A DNA stretch of 64,000 bases. Source: DAINRZ01 sp964634885 (lineage in GTDB: Bacteria > Bacteroidota > Ignavibacteria > Kapaibacteriales > UBA2268). The DNA lies in assembly GCA_964634885.1 (NCBI GenBank), contig CAZWLN010000003.1, forward strand, positions 124,001 through 188,000, in the 5' to 3' direction. A program made the position numbers and the translations under genes. Shown in pieces: positions 42,505 through 51,918 of the stretch (its first letter is position 1; each line of letters begins with the position of its first letter). Under the pieces are notes generated by a model that did no database searches, was not told the origin of the DNA, and saw only the letters and a program-made list of their open reading frames with translations.

Positions 42505-45282
42505 TTACCTGTTGATCAGAAGTCTTGCCGAATAGCTCTTACCTTCCATGAACAGGCGAACGAAATAGACACCGCTGCCAAGGTTCGTATCAATCGAAAC
42601 GTTAGCCGGGAAAGACTCCGCAGATAGTTTCTCTTCATAGACTTTCCTGCCTGTAACATCGACGATGGTTACAAGAATGCCGTTCTTGCCGGTTGCCGAC
42701 GGTGAATCGACAGTGAGTGTGAACCTGCCCTGCGAAGGATTGGGATATATTGATATACTGGTTTTATTATCCGCCGCGTCGCTTACAGCGTCCGGCATGA
42801 TGTTCGTTTTCCATACCCCCCTGCCGTAGGTGGCGGCGTACAGTTCCCTCGTACTGAACTGAATCTCGAGGTCTTTAACTATTGCGTTGGGCAGGTTGCT
42901 GCCGTATGGCTGCCAGGACTGCATGCTGTCATTAGTAAAATATACGCCGTAGTTTGTGCCGGCATACAGGGTGTTCTCAAGGCTGCCCGGCTGGTGGACA
43001 ATAGCATTGATCTGGACAGACGCAGGCATGGTCCTTGACACATTGGCCCAGCTTTCGCCGCCGTCGGTGGTGAGAAAAGTATTGATTGTGGAATTGTATG
43101 AGTATATCGCAGCCCAGATATTCTTCGGGTCCTTGTCGTCGTATTCGATGCTGATGATGTTGGCGGCGTCCAAAGGCAGGCCGTCGGCAGATTTTTTCCA
43201 GGACTTGCATCCGTCTTCGGTAAGCCACAACTCACCGGGAGTAATCTTCCACTGTCCGGTACTGTCCCTGTACCACCCGTAATCTTTATATACTGCCATA
43301 TAGTCGCCGTTTACTGCCGATATCTTAATGACAGACAGTGAGTTTTTGTTAAGTACCGTATCGGTAAGGGTTTGGAAATCGAGAACTTTTTCCCAGAGGA
43401 AGCCGCCGTTTTGTGAACGCCACAGGTTCTTGAAGCCAATATATATGGTTTCGGAGTGGATTGGGTCCATCCCTACGGGTGTAACCCATTTGCCGCTTTC
43501 TGTTTTCCTGATTGTATCGGCTAAACCGGTATAAAGAGTTTTACCACCGTCTGTCGTCTTGCACAGGCCGCCGTTTTGCCATACTCCGTAGAATATGTCC
43601 GGATTGTCGTTGTCGATCATTGTTTCCATCCCGTCGTAATTGGGAATATAATTAAGCCAGTCACCCGAATTATAATAGAAACAGGAGTTGTCCTGCGAAC
43701 CGGCAGCCAGTACATTGTTCTGGTTCCTGCACATGCTCATTTTGTAAAACTCGGTAATTGCAAGTCCGCTGCTGAGATTCTCCCATTCGGTAGGGAATTT
43801 GAAGTCGGGGTGGCCCGGCTTGGCGTCTTCTGCGCTTTTGTCCATCCATTCCCTGATCCATTGTTTTGAGCCGGTCAGCAGCGTCTTCGTCCTGTAAACA
43901 CCACCGTCGTTGCACCAGTAGAAATGGCCGTCCACGGGATTATATGCAGCGTAGTGCTGGTCTGCATGGGTGCTGGCACCGAAGCAGTAAACCCAGAAAC
44001 TCACCATATCCCAGTCTGTACCGCCGTTTTCGGTCATCCAGATGTTAATCCCGCCGGTATATACCTTATCTTTATTCTTAGGATCGGCAAGCAGTACCAG
44101 GTCATACCAACCCTGGCCTCCCTTGTCGGTTTTGTCGCCGCCCCAGGAACCTAGCATATTGTCTGTCGAATCGGTAAGTTCTTTCGCCGTCCATGTATCG
44201 CCTCCGTTTGTGGACCTGTAAAAGCTGTGGAGCCCTGAAGTGTTGGATTTGACAGCAATCGCATATATGTAGTTGTTGTCGGCGGGGGAAACAGCCACAT
44301 CCAGCCTGGAGACGGCGCCGGACGGCATACCTGTATTGAGCAGGGTCCAGGTGTCGCCGAAATTTGTCGATTTCAGGATGCCTGCCGCGTAGGTGCCAGA
44401 GAGTTGGACCATGGAAGCGTAGATATTCCTTGGATTTTTCGGGTCAATTTCCAGGTCGGTAATTGTAGAGTCGCAAATGTATTCCCAACTGTCTCCGGCG
44501 TCCTGTGTCCTCCAGATGCCGAGGCTGCCGGCAACAATGATTTTGTTAGTATTAAGGGGGTTAATGATGACCTTCTTAAGCAGTGAATTGAGGTAAGTAC
44601 CGTCGTTTACAAGATTCGTAAGGTTCCAGGTTGTGCCTCCGTCTGTGGATTTGATGACGCCGTGAGCTTTACTGCTCCTGACGGCGCTTTCACCGTCCAT
44701 GTCGCCTGTAGCGGCGTAAAGTATGTCGGGATTCTTCGGATCGACAGCGATGTCGCTGACGGCGAGAGTCGAAAGGAAATCGCCCTGCGGCAACCAGGTC
44801 TTACCGTCGTCAATCGTCTTCCAAATCCCGCCTCCGGGAGTACCTATCCAGAAAGTGCCGGCAACGGTCGGGTGAAACGCCACACAGTTAATCCTGCCCA
44901 TAGAATAGCAGGAGCGTGGTTCGTAAGTAGGCGGCATCTCGATGGGTCCCACAGGTACCCAGCCTGTTTCGGAGAGCAGCCTGTCTTCCCTCGATTTATT
45001 TATTTTATTTATGCAGTCTTTCATGTCGAGCGAGTAGTATTTGAAACTGCCGTCAGGGTTGTAGTCCATCCTGTGGTTCCAGAGCCACCTGTGTATCCAG
45101 TTGTTGTCCTCTCCGGCCCTGTTGGTACTGTGTTGGAGTACATTCTTAAACAGGGATTCCATCGTGAAATAGCTGATTGATTTGGCAGTCCCTGCTGCCT
45201 GCTTTTCAGCGGCAAGTGCGCCGGTGGCAGCCAGTGAGCAGAAGCAGGCAATCAGCAATGTATTCAATAGTTTCTTAATCAT
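42505..45282 (-). CDS. Secreted sortilin/VPS10-like BNR propeller protein with T9SS sorting domain
   Basis: About 925 residues. ATG 45282 has GGAG upstream; leader MIKKLLNTLLIACFCSLAATG. A long multi-bladed propeller has Asp-boxes such as KTIDDGKTWLPQ, KSTDGGTTWNLT, RTQDAGDSWEYI, RSTNGGDTWTAK, LTEDGCKSWKKS and TTDGGESWANV, plus AVDPKNPDILYAATGD loops typical of sortilin-like glycosyl-hydrolase relatives. The C-terminus is a sorting domain: SIYPNPSQGRFTLTV, TIVDVTGRKVYEE, NLGSGVYFVRLF and SYSARLLINR. Function is probably binding at the cell surface; catalysis is not evident. Confidence 0.87.
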   Translation of the reverse strand: MIKKLLNTLLIACFCSLAATGALAAEKQAAGTAKSISYFTMESLFKNVLQHSTNRAGEDNNWIHRWLWNHRMDYNPDGSFKYYSLDMKDCINKINKSREDRLLSETGWVPVGPIEMPPTYEPRSCYSMGRINCVAFHPTVAGTFWIGTPGGGIWKTIDDGKTWLPQGDFLSTLAVSDIAVDPKNPDILYAATGDMDGESAVRSSKAHGVIKSTDGGTTWNLTNLVNDGTYLNSLLKKVIINPLNTNKIIVAGSLGIWRTQDAGDSWEYICDSTITDLEIDPKNPRNIYASMVQLSGTYAAGILKSTNFGDTWTLLNTGMPSGAVSRLDVAVSPADNNYIYAIAVKSNTSGLHSFYRSTNGGDTWTAKELTDSTDNMLGSWGGDKTDKGGQGWYDLVLLADPKNKDKVYTGGINIWMTENGGTDWDMVSFWVYCFGASTHADQHYAAYNPVDGHFYWCNDGGVYRTKTLLTGSKQWIREWMDKSAEDAKPGHPDFKFPTEWENLSSGLAITEFYKMSMCRNQNNVLAAGSQDNSCFYYNSGDWLNYIPNYDGMETMIDNDNPDIFYGVWQNGGLCKTTDGGKTLYTGLADTIRKTESGKWVTPVGMDPIHSETIYIGFKNLWRSQNGGFLWEKVLDFQTLTDTVLNKNSLSVIKISAVNGDYMAVYKDYGWYRDSTGQWKITPGELWLTEDGCKSWKKSADGLPLDAANIISIEYDDKDPKNIWAAIYSYNSTINTFLTTDGGESWANVSRTMPASVQINAIVHQPGSLENTLYAGTNYGVYFTNDSMQSWQPYGSNLPNAIVKDLEIQFSTRELYAATYGRGVWKTNIMPDAVSDAADNKTSISIYPNPSQGRFTLTVDSPSATGKNGILVTIVDVTGRKVYEEKLSAESFPANVSIDTNLGSGVYFVRLFMEGKSYSARLLINR

Positions 45283-45432
45283 AGTTTTCTCCACCTCTTA
45301 TCCAAACACTTATTCATAATATAAATATAAATTAATGCTTTTTGAGAATATTTATATATTATTTTTTACTGGTATAGAAATCATTTGCAGATAATTGGTA
45401 TGGAATACCACCTGTTGCTCTTATGCGGGCCA

Positions 45433-46047
45433 TTATTCAGTTTTAAACCATTTGCAGATCAGAGTGCGCAGTTTTTGGAATGCGGCGTCTGTACACTTGC
45501 TGTAACTTGCATTTTGCGCAATATTCCTGTAAATGTCGGATGAACGTGGGGTTTTGCAAAGAGTTAATGCTTTTTCAAATGCTTCTTTTGGTTTCATTGG
45601 CTTATCGTTTAAATGAAAACCGAAACCACCGGATTCAAGCATACTACGAATGCTGCTTTTCTCCTCCCAGTCAATGGCAGATTGAATATGAATTTCATTA
45701 ACCTATACCCAATTTTCCAATTCAGGATCTATCACAGCAACTCCGTTCCTGTCTTTCCAACCATTAGCGTCCAATCTGCTCTCAACTTCCTTTTCCAGTT
45801 CTTCCCGGCTCTTACTTTCACTACCACACCCATCATGATCAAACACAACCAAAGAATAACTATAGTCATTGATAAAAGGCCTCAGGAAATCATGAGCGCC
45901 TTTAAACGTACCCGGGTCCTTGTAAGGATGGGAGAAAATGTCAAACTTAAAATCTTTTATTTCCTCAATCTTCGGCATTCTGGGAAGTAAGCCTTTGATT
46001 AGAAATTCTGTGTTTTTATCAGCGGTGAGTACAATCAGGTCCTTCAT
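45433..46047 (-). pseudogene. Small partner of AAA ATPase, interrupted by in-frame amber codon
   Basis: The frame runs 46047 to 45433 with one TAG at 45705-45703, otherwise about 204 residues. Before the stop: LIVLTADKNTEFLIKGLLPR, HPYKDPGTFKGAHDFLRPF, LVVFDHDGCGSES and VIDPELENWV. After it: VNEIHIQSAIDWEEKSS. The family pattern I know at this place is ENWVW, so TGG (Trp) to TAG is the likely change. It resembles small acidic proteins paired with AAA ATPases in defence loci (some labelled MAD4); that link is from memory and uncertain. It starts 1 bp after the ATPase stop codon, so translation is coupled. Possibly a truncated, inactive partner. Confidence 0.65.
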
Positions 46048-46048
46048 A

Positions 46049-47320
46049 TCAGGTTAATATACCTCCTGCAAAGAGTACGCTAAGATTGACATCACCTTTC
46101 CAATCTTTTAATTTCGGATGTTCGTTCCCGGGTACAATGTCGGTTTCGCCTTTTTCAGTTTTTGCAAAACAAAGAATGTCTTTTTGATCCAATAAGCTTA
46201 TGATAATAGGTGAATGAGAAGCCATTAGTATCTGGGCATTATACACTGATGAAAGGGACTGGTAAACCGTTTCAACTGCTTTTGGGTGAATGCCGTTTTC
46301 CGGTTCTTCAATTAAGAAAACTCCTGAAAAATCCGGCAGGTAAGCCGGAAGTGTCAAAGCCAGCAATCTCAGTGTTCCGTCGGAAACCAGCCAACTTGGA
46401 ACCTCGATCCCGTTCTCATATCTGATTTTCAAATAGCGGTGCCTGTCGTCTTCTCTTTCGTAAGTATTTATTGATCGTATTTCAGGTAACGCAGTTTTAA
46501 TGTGGCTTATCCATTTCCGGTAATACTTTTCTTGTTTTTTCAAGTCTTCGAGCACCCAAGGCAGATTGGAACCGTCTGTTTTGAACATTCTCGTTTGTCC
46601 GGGAGGGCTTGCCAGCTTAATTTTCTGGCTGTCGAGAATAAATAATTGGATGCCTTCTGTAAGAAAGGTTTTTAACCATGTCGATGCAGGGAATTTTGTT
46701 TCGTCGGCAGGTAAATTCCCTAAAGCAGATCGTTTGGGGCCAAGTTTAAAAGACGGCAGCCAACCTCCCTTTCTATTGTATACTTCAGTCGTTTCATTAT
46801 AAAAATTATCATTTCCTCCGGGTTTCTTTCTGATAATAAGTCTGTATGACCTTCTGTAATATTGTTGATTAAGAATATCTGTTTTAAATGTGCGATATTC
46901 TGGAAAATCTATTCTAATATTCTTCTCATTAATCTTTTTTGAGAATTTTAGCAATAATACTCTTTCCTCATTGATTTCATGTTCATTATTCTCTTTATTC
47001 AAATTCAAATTAATTTCATATCTAATAGTATCAAATTCCTTATCCCATAATTTGTTTCTTATTTTCTCGGGTATTTCAGCTTCTACAGCAAGTTCAATAT
47101 CTCCACCCCCGCCGCCAAAAGTCAGGTCGTTGAAATTGGACGACCTCTTGTAAACAGCCTTGTCTATTCCATCGTTTACTATATCCGAGATGAAACTAAT
47201 GACATCTAAGAAAGTAGTCTTGCCGCTCGCATTCGCGCCAATTAATACCTGAAACCTGCCTAATTCCTGATGAATATATTTCAGGCACCTGTAATTCTTT
47301 GCTTCAACCAGTTTAATCAT
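46049..47320 (-). CDS. AAA/ABC-type ATPase, OLD-like, probable defence component
   Basis: 423 residues of the SMC/RecF-like AAA_21 family. N-terminal MIKLVEAKNYRCLKYI leads to the Walker A motif LIGANASGKTTFLD at about residues 27-40. Near the C-terminus are the signature-like VSDGTLRLLALTLPAYL, Walker B GVFLIEEPENGIHP and the D/H-loop QILMASHSPII. It lacks the TOPRIM nuclease of full OLD proteins; a separate partner gene follows 1 bp later. Two-gene ATPase + effector units of this type act in phage defence, here inferred from arrangement only. Upstream, the divergent lipoprotein gene lies about 220 bp away. Confidence 0.88.
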   Translation of the reverse strand: MIKLVEAKNYRCLKYIHQELGRFQVLIGANASGKTTFLDVISFISDIVNDGIDKAVYKRSSNFNDLTFGGGGGDIELAVEAEIPEKIRNKLWDKEFDTIRYEINLNLNKENNEHEINEERVLLLKFSKKINEKNIRIDFPEYRTFKTDILNQQYYRRSYRLIIRKKPGGNDNFYNETTEVYNRKGGWLPSFKLGPKRSALGNLPADETKFPASTWLKTFLTEGIQLFILDSQKIKLASPPGQTRMFKTDGSNLPWVLEDLKKQEKYYRKWISHIKTALPEIRSINTYEREDDRHRYLKIRYENGIEVPSWLVSDGTLRLLALTLPAYLPDFSGVFLIEEPENGIHPKAVETVYQSLSSVYNAQILMASHSPIIISLLDQKDILCFAKTEKGETDIVPGNEHPKLKDWKGDVNLSVLFAGGILT

Positions 47321-47545
47321 GTTTTCTTTTCAATACAATCAGGATTATCTTACATTATTTTAATTGAAATATAACAAATTCAATGGAATAAATAAAAGTA
47401 ATTGTTATGCCCAAAATCCGAATAAAATATGTCAGGACTTGTAATCTTCAAAAGAAACCCCTGTAAATATAATGCTGTAAATAATGAGTTTTTCCTTATA
47501 TTAGAAATGACTATGATATATTATATATTTTTATCAGGAGAAGCA

Positions 47546-48055
47546 ATGAAATATTTATCATCGTTAATCTTAGTATTGATAGTACTTTGTTCCTGCGACA
47601 GCAGCACAGATTACTCTTCGGGGCCTCCTGTTTTACTTCCACCGGTAATTACCGGATGGGTGAGGGTTTACGAGACAGGGGAGATTGGAAGGCCCTTAGG
47701 TAAACTCCAGGATAAGCTCAAAGGGAATATTGCTGAAATATATTACATGGTTCCTACACCTTCCCATTCGATATTTGCTTGTTTAGTTAAACTCAAAAAG
47801 GCTTCCAATGTGAGCATCTGGATTGTTCCCGGCAGCAGTTCAGGAGATTTTGAGATGGAAAACATGGGATTTGCAAATGTTTGTAAGTCCGGTAACGTAC
47901 AATCAATACTTGTACACAGCGGATTGTTGGAAGTCGGCGAACACAAGTTGTATGTAGATTGGAACAAAATCAGCAACGCTTCCGGTATTGGATTGTTCAG
48001 GTTGTATGTACAAGCCGGGGATGAATTGCTCTGGACAGATGGATTACATTATTAA
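47546..48055 (+). CDS. Putative lipoprotein, unknown function
   Basis: 169 residues. ATG 47546 has CAGGAG 6 bp upstream; a longer frame to 47429 is rejected. The signal MKYLSSLILVLIVLCSC has the acylated Cys at about residue 17, followed by DSSTDYSSGPP. The mature part is beta-rich and Gly/Val-rich (ITGWVRVYETGEIG, HKLYVDWNKISNASGIGLFR) with no known domain. The next gene follows after 20 bp on the same strand, suggesting one envelope-related operon. Confidence 0.72.
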   Translation: MKYLSSLILVLIVLCSCDSSTDYSSGPPVLLPPVITGWVRVYETGEIGRPLGKLQDKLKGNIAEIYYMVPTPSHSIFACLVKLKKASNVSIWIVPGSSSGDFEMENMGFANVCKSGNVQSILVHSGLLEVGEHKLYVDWNKISNASGIGLFRLYVQAGDELLWTDGLHY

Positions 48056-48075
48056 TTATATACAGGAGAAAAAAT

Positions 48076-48573
48076 ATGAAAAAAGTTGTATTGGTAATAA
48101 TAGGTATAATCATGTTGGGCGCCGCCGCCCAGTCAAAGGAACCCAATGCCGACCGCGGGATGGGTATGGGAGCATCTTTCCAGGGAGAGCAATCGGACGT
48201 TCTGTTACAATTCCCTTTTTCTGAAAGCATTACCTTTGGGCCCTATTTCCGGTTTTTCTATGCTGAAGACCGGGGCTTTGACTATGGCATTGGAGCTTTC
48301 AGCAAATTCTATATCAATAACAAAAAGGTCTCTCCCTTCATTTGCGCTCAACTTGGAATAATGATAAGTTCACCGGAAGTTGGAGACAACCTGACAGACA
48401 TAATAGCTGGAGGGGGGGTAGGTATGGATTACTTTTTAGACAACAACATTTCAATTGGGATACATGCTATGCTCGTAGTTACAAAATCAGATGATCATTC
48501 TTCAAGGTTCGGCAACCCCGGGGGTGTTAACATAAATACCAGTACAGGCCTTACCGCATTTATATATTTATAA
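48076..48573 (+). CDS. Small outer-membrane beta-barrel-like protein
   Basis: 165 residues. Preceded by CAGGAG; leader MKKVVLVIIGIIMLGAAAQS. The mature part alternates hydrophobic and polar residues with many Gly and aromatics (MGMGASFQGE, ITFGPYFRFFYAED, FDYGIGAFSKFYIN, AGGGVGMDYFLDNN) and ends in GLTAFIYL, a terminal aromatic strand as in 8-stranded barrels of the OmpX type. The role is unknown. Co-transcribed with the lipoprotein upstream. An intrinsic terminator follows at 48600. Confidence 0.72.
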   Translation: MKKVVLVIIGIIMLGAAAQSKEPNADRGMGMGASFQGEQSDVLLQFPFSESITFGPYFRFFYAEDRGFDYGIGAFSKFYINNKKVSPFICAQLGIMISSPEVGDNLTDIIAGGGVGMDYFLDNNISIGIHAMLVVTKSDDHSSRFGNPGGVNINTSTGLTAFIYL

Positions 48574-48599
48574 GCAGGTTTTTCCATTCGTATAATATA

Positions 48600-48634
48600 G
48601 GCTGCCCCTGAACTGAGCAGCCTTTCCCATTTTT
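48600..48634 (+). terminator. Intrinsic terminator
   Basis: GGCTGC (48600-48605) pairs with GCAGCC (48617-48622); tttcccattttt follows. It lies 26 bp after the barrel gene. Confidence 0.7.
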
Positions 48635-48658
48635 AAAGTACCGGGCTTATTGCCGGGT

Positions 48659-49069
48659 TTACCTAATCAGCATCATGCCTTTTGCCGCGAGTATTACTTC
48701 CGGCGTTTGACAGCCATTACCGGCAAAAGTCTTTACGCTGTCCCCTGTTTGAAGCCCCCGAATACTTTGGCGCAGGTCCGTTCCCTCTGATTTGTCTTCA
48801 GCAGCACTTCGATTGCCGCCATCATTCTCCCTTCCGGTTGAGTTCGCTTCCGGGGGCTTCGTTGCGGGATTGAAAGAAGGTATATACTTGTTTTCTGTTT
48901 TCTCTTTTGCGTTTTGGTCGTTCTGCATCTGTTCCACACAAAGAGAATAGTACACCGCATAGAAACCGACAATGGAAGCGACGGGCATTAAAACAAAGGC
49001 CACATGGATGATCGCGGGTATCATGCATATACTGTTCTTTTTTACTCTTTGCAAAAATAGCTTTTTCAT
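48659..49069 (-). CDS. Small single-pass membrane protein, unknown
   Basis: About 136 residues from ATG 49069, preceded by GAGGTG. A basic N-terminus (MKKLFLQRVKKNS) is followed by one hydrophobic helix (ICMIPAIIHVAFVLMPVASIVGFYAVYY, about residues 17-44). The rest is hydrophilic, rich in Glu, Asn and Ser, and probably disordered. It ends TPEVILAAKGMMLIR. No family recognised. It is convergent with the barrel gene and separated by its terminator. Coding status is supported by the binding site and hydropathy but not by homology. Confidence 0.5.
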   Translation of the reverse strand: MKKLFLQRVKKNSICMIPAIIHVAFVLMPVASIVGFYAVYYSLCVEQMQNDQNAKEKTENKYIPSFNPATKPPEANSTGRENDGGNRSAAEDKSEGTDLRQSIRGLQTGDSVKTFAGNGCQTPEVILAAKGMMLIR

Positions 49070-49075
49070 CTTCAC

Positions 49076-49350
49076 CTCAGCTATTACTATATAAAACTAA
49101 ACAGTATATTTTTTTACTTTAAGCTTACCCCGCTTTTTCGTTTTCAAAAACAATTTTCAAATTGCATTTTTTCTTTACTATAAATGACACATGAATGTCA
49201 ATTTGGTCTCAGGATTTTTTTTAAAAAGTGAAAATTTCTTTTTCCACAGTACCAGTTGCACATTGAAAGCCGCCTGTAAGCCGGCGCTTAGTGGGCAATT
49301 TGCCGATGGCATAGCTTGAAAGAAATCTGCTGTTTGTTTAATGCTGCCGA
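49076..49350. other. AT-rich intergenic region, nothing recognised
   Basis: Between the small membrane protein gene and the MFS promoter. It contains poly-T/A tracts and a short GC-rich stretch (gccgcctgtaagccggcgc at about 49269) that can pair weakly. No gene seen. Confidence 0.4.
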
Positions 49351-49378
49351 TTGATTATCAAAAAGAAACATATATTTG
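49351..49378 (+). promoter_or_regulatory. Candidate promoter of the MFS gene
   Basis: TTGA at 49351 and TATATTTG at 49371-49378, the latter an exact TAnnTTTG box, 41 bp before the ATG at 49420. The -33 box is partial and the spacer a little short (17 bp). Confidence 0.45.
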
Positions 49379-49419
49379 TATCCGGGTATTATTAATAATT
49401 GTAAACTGTTTATTGAGCT

Positions 49420-50847
49420 ATGGCAAATAGGAATTTCTTCAGCGATGTACGCAGCCTTCCGGGTTCCTTCTGGTATCTGAACATAATCCAGATGCTTGAG
49501 AAATTTGCATACGGAGCCGTCCTGCTTCAGCTTCCCGTCTATCTGTCCCAGAAAGACGCCGTTGGAGGCCTGCACTGGGACCAGTCCGTCAAGGGGTGGA
49601 TATTCCTTTCCTGGGCGCTTGTACAGAACCTCACGCCGTTGTTTGCCGGCGGCTATGCCGACAGGATAGGATACAAGAAGGCTCTTTTCCTGTCTTTCCT
49701 GTTTGTTACAGCCGGATACTTCCTTTTCGGGGCTGCAAGCGACGTATGGCTTTTTGCAGCCGGAGCCGTCATCCTCGGTTTGGGCCTCGGTGTCTTCAAG
49801 CCGACGCTCCAGGCTTCAATCTCCTCGCAAATAGCCGGAAGCAATGAATCCCTCGGCTGGGGCATATACTTCATGCTCTATAACTTTGCTGTCTTCCTGA
49901 GTGGTTTCTTCTCAGTGTGGATGAAATCTTTTTCCTGGCAGCATGTTTTCTGGGGCAGTGCTGCTGTCTTTTCAATGAACTTTTTGCTGCTTTTCTTTTT
50001 CCCGGCTGTAAAAAGAAGTAAAAATCAACAAATAGAAAACAAGGAAGTTGTAAAGGAGATATTCCGGGGCCTTTTCGAAAGGAAGGTATTATGGTTTGTA
50101 CTGATCATGTCCGGTTTTGCGTTCATTTTCATGCAATTTTACGAGACTTACAGCAACTTCCTCGTTGACTGGTCCGACACCTCGCCTCTTGTCAACGCCC
50201 TGTCCCTGCCGGAGATGTTCACAATGAAGCTGCCTACAGGTACGATGGTTGCTTACGAGTGGATGATCAACCTCAACTCTGTCCTGATAATCCTCTTTGT
50301 TGCAGGCCTGTCATGGCTGATGGCCCGCATCCCCACAGTCAAAGCTATCATTGCCGGTATGATCCTGTGTACCTGCGGCATGGCAGCCCTCGGCTCATCG
50401 ACACTATGGTATGCGGCTGCGGGTGGCATTGTCATCTATACCTTCGGCGAGATGATTGTAAACCCGAGGTTCACCGAATACCTCTCGATGATGGCTCCGA
50501 CAGGAAGTAAAGCACGATACATGAGCTACCTGAACATATCCTTTGCCTTTGGGTTCGCAGGGGGCGCTTTGTCCGGAGGCTATTTCTACCGGCATCTCGG
50601 CGAGAAAGCTGTAATGGCGGCAGACTACCTTCAAAATCACGGTTTCTCTGGCGCCATCGATCCTTCATCAGCGTTTTTGAAAATGACAGAAATGACAGGT
50701 TTGTCGCCGCAGCAGGCCAACACTCTGCTCTGGGAGAGCTATCACCCCTGGCAGGTGTGGATTCCCTTCATCGCTGTCGGCATAGCAACTGTTACAGGCT
50801 TACTGCTCTATTACAGGAAATTTTCTCAGGAACCATCAGCATTTTAA
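49420..50847 (+). CDS. Major facilitator superfamily transporter
   Basis: 475 residues with twelve or more hydrophobic helices. The MFS signature between helices 2 and 3 is visible as GGYADRIGYKKALFLSF. The start (FWYLNIIQMLEKFAYGAVLL) resembles the E-x-F-x-Y region of POT/peptide-type MFS proteins, so peptide or drug transport is possible but unproven. The insert NFLVDWSDTSPLVNALSLPE forms a longer periplasmic loop. Single gene with its own promoter. Downstream, two small hairpins (50896-50921 and about 50921-50937) lie before the convergent crotonase gene. Confidence 0.9.
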   Translation: MANRNFFSDVRSLPGSFWYLNIIQMLEKFAYGAVLLQLPVYLSQKDAVGGLHWDQSVKGWIFLSWALVQNLTPLFAGGYADRIGYKKALFLSFLFVTAGYFLFGAASDVWLFAAGAVILGLGLGVFKPTLQASISSQIAGSNESLGWGIYFMLYNFAVFLSGFFSVWMKSFSWQHVFWGSAAVFSMNFLLLFFFPAVKRSKNQQIENKEVVKEIFRGLFERKVLWFVLIMSGFAFIFMQFYETYSNFLVDWSDTSPLVNALSLPEMFTMKLPTGTMVAYEWMINLNSVLIILFVAGLSWLMARIPTVKAIIAGMILCTCGMAALGSSTLWYAAAGGIVIYTFGEMIVNPRFTEYLSMMAPTGSKARYMSYLNISFAFGFAGGALSGGYFYRHLGEKAVMAADYLQNHGFSGAIDPSSAFLKMTEMTGLSPQQANTLLWESYHPWQVWIPFIAVGIATVTGLLLYYRKFSQEPSAF

Positions 50848-50949
50848 TTCTGAATGCTTTACGAACTTGATAAACTTAACTAACTAATTATCTACCCGCT
50901 ACCAGTAATCGATGAGCGGGATGTTGAATGTCCCGGCGATTAATAAGGA

Positions 50950-51723
50950 TTAATAGCCTACCAGCCTGGATTCTTCGGCAAAGTAATTGTCAAGGTCTTT
51001 CTTCATGTTGTATGTCAGTGATTTTGTCATCGTTGACATCCTGCTGTCGTATTTGGCGTAAAGTTTTGCGCGGCCTATGCAGTAGCTTTCATAGTCGCTT
51101 TCGGGTATTATCCCGTTAATCATGCCTACTTCAAGGGCTTCTTCAGCAGTGATAATATCTGTCCTGAACAGCAGTTCCAGGGCCTTTGTCGGCCCGGCAA
51201 TCCTCGACAGGAAGAAGGGAAGGGCTCCGGCAGGATGCATGCCGTATTTCAGGTGAGCCATGAAGAACTTCGTCCCCGGTGTTGCATACCTGAAATCGGC
51301 GGCAAGGTTCGTTCCGATGAACGGTGTTACCACTTCACCCCTGATGCCTGTTAATACGATTTTGCTGAAATTGATGATCTTTACAATGAAATTCCTGAAA
51401 GCATTCATCTGCCGCGCACGGAGTACCCTTTTCTCAGGCATGACCTTAGACGTGAGGTCGTTGTTTTCGTCCCTCACCAGTATCTGGTTCAGGAATTCGT
51501 AGTACCCCTTCTCGCAGTATGCTTCCTCTTCGTTAAGCAGCAGCAGTGAACGGACGGAATTGTCCTGCTCCACCCAGTCGAGAAAGTTCAGGAGCTGGTT
51601 GCTCAGTTCGAGTTGTGAAAATGATTCGAAGATGTTGTTCTTGAGCTTCAGTATGCCGGTGTTGTGTTCAACGTAGTACCGGACTATCTCGTTTTCAAAG
51701 TCCAGATGTTTTGTGTTTTCCAT
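50950..51723 (-). CDS. Enoyl-CoA hydratase/isomerase (crotonase) family protein
   Basis: 257 residues. The crotonase core has VLTGIRGEVVTPFIGTNLAA with the oxyanion-hole strand and DFRYATPGTKFFMAHLKYGM, then LPFFLSRIAGPTKALELLF and AEEALEVGMINGIIPESD, the standard C-terminal order. The usual Glu before the G-x-P motif is not clear here (AHLKYGMHPAG), and the first oxyanion segment differs from classical hydratases, so the reaction is uncertain. No beta-oxidation partners are adjacent. Transcribed alone. Confidence 0.82.
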   Translation of the reverse strand: MENTKHLDFENEIVRYYVEHNTGILKLKNNIFESFSQLELSNQLLNFLDWVEQDNSVRSLLLLNEEEAYCEKGYYEFLNQILVRDENNDLTSKVMPEKRVLRARQMNAFRNFIVKIINFSKIVLTGIRGEVVTPFIGTNLAADFRYATPGTKFFMAHLKYGMHPAGALPFFLSRIAGPTKALELLFRTDIITAEEALEVGMINGIIPESDYESYCIGRAKLYAKYDSRMSTMTKSLTYNMKKDLDNYFAEESRLVGY

Positions 51724-51918
51724 ATACCACCTGTTACGTTTTGTTTTTACTTTTACGTAAAATAATCAAATTCCGGCTATTTTGGGAATACTTCTTTCAA
51801 ATATTCAAAAAAAATTTGACAATTCCATGGAAAGGCGGTCTTTTAACAGGTTGAATGCTTTTCACCGGCGATTGCCTTTAGGCTATGAATGAAATGGAAT
51901 AATAAATTGAAAAAATCC

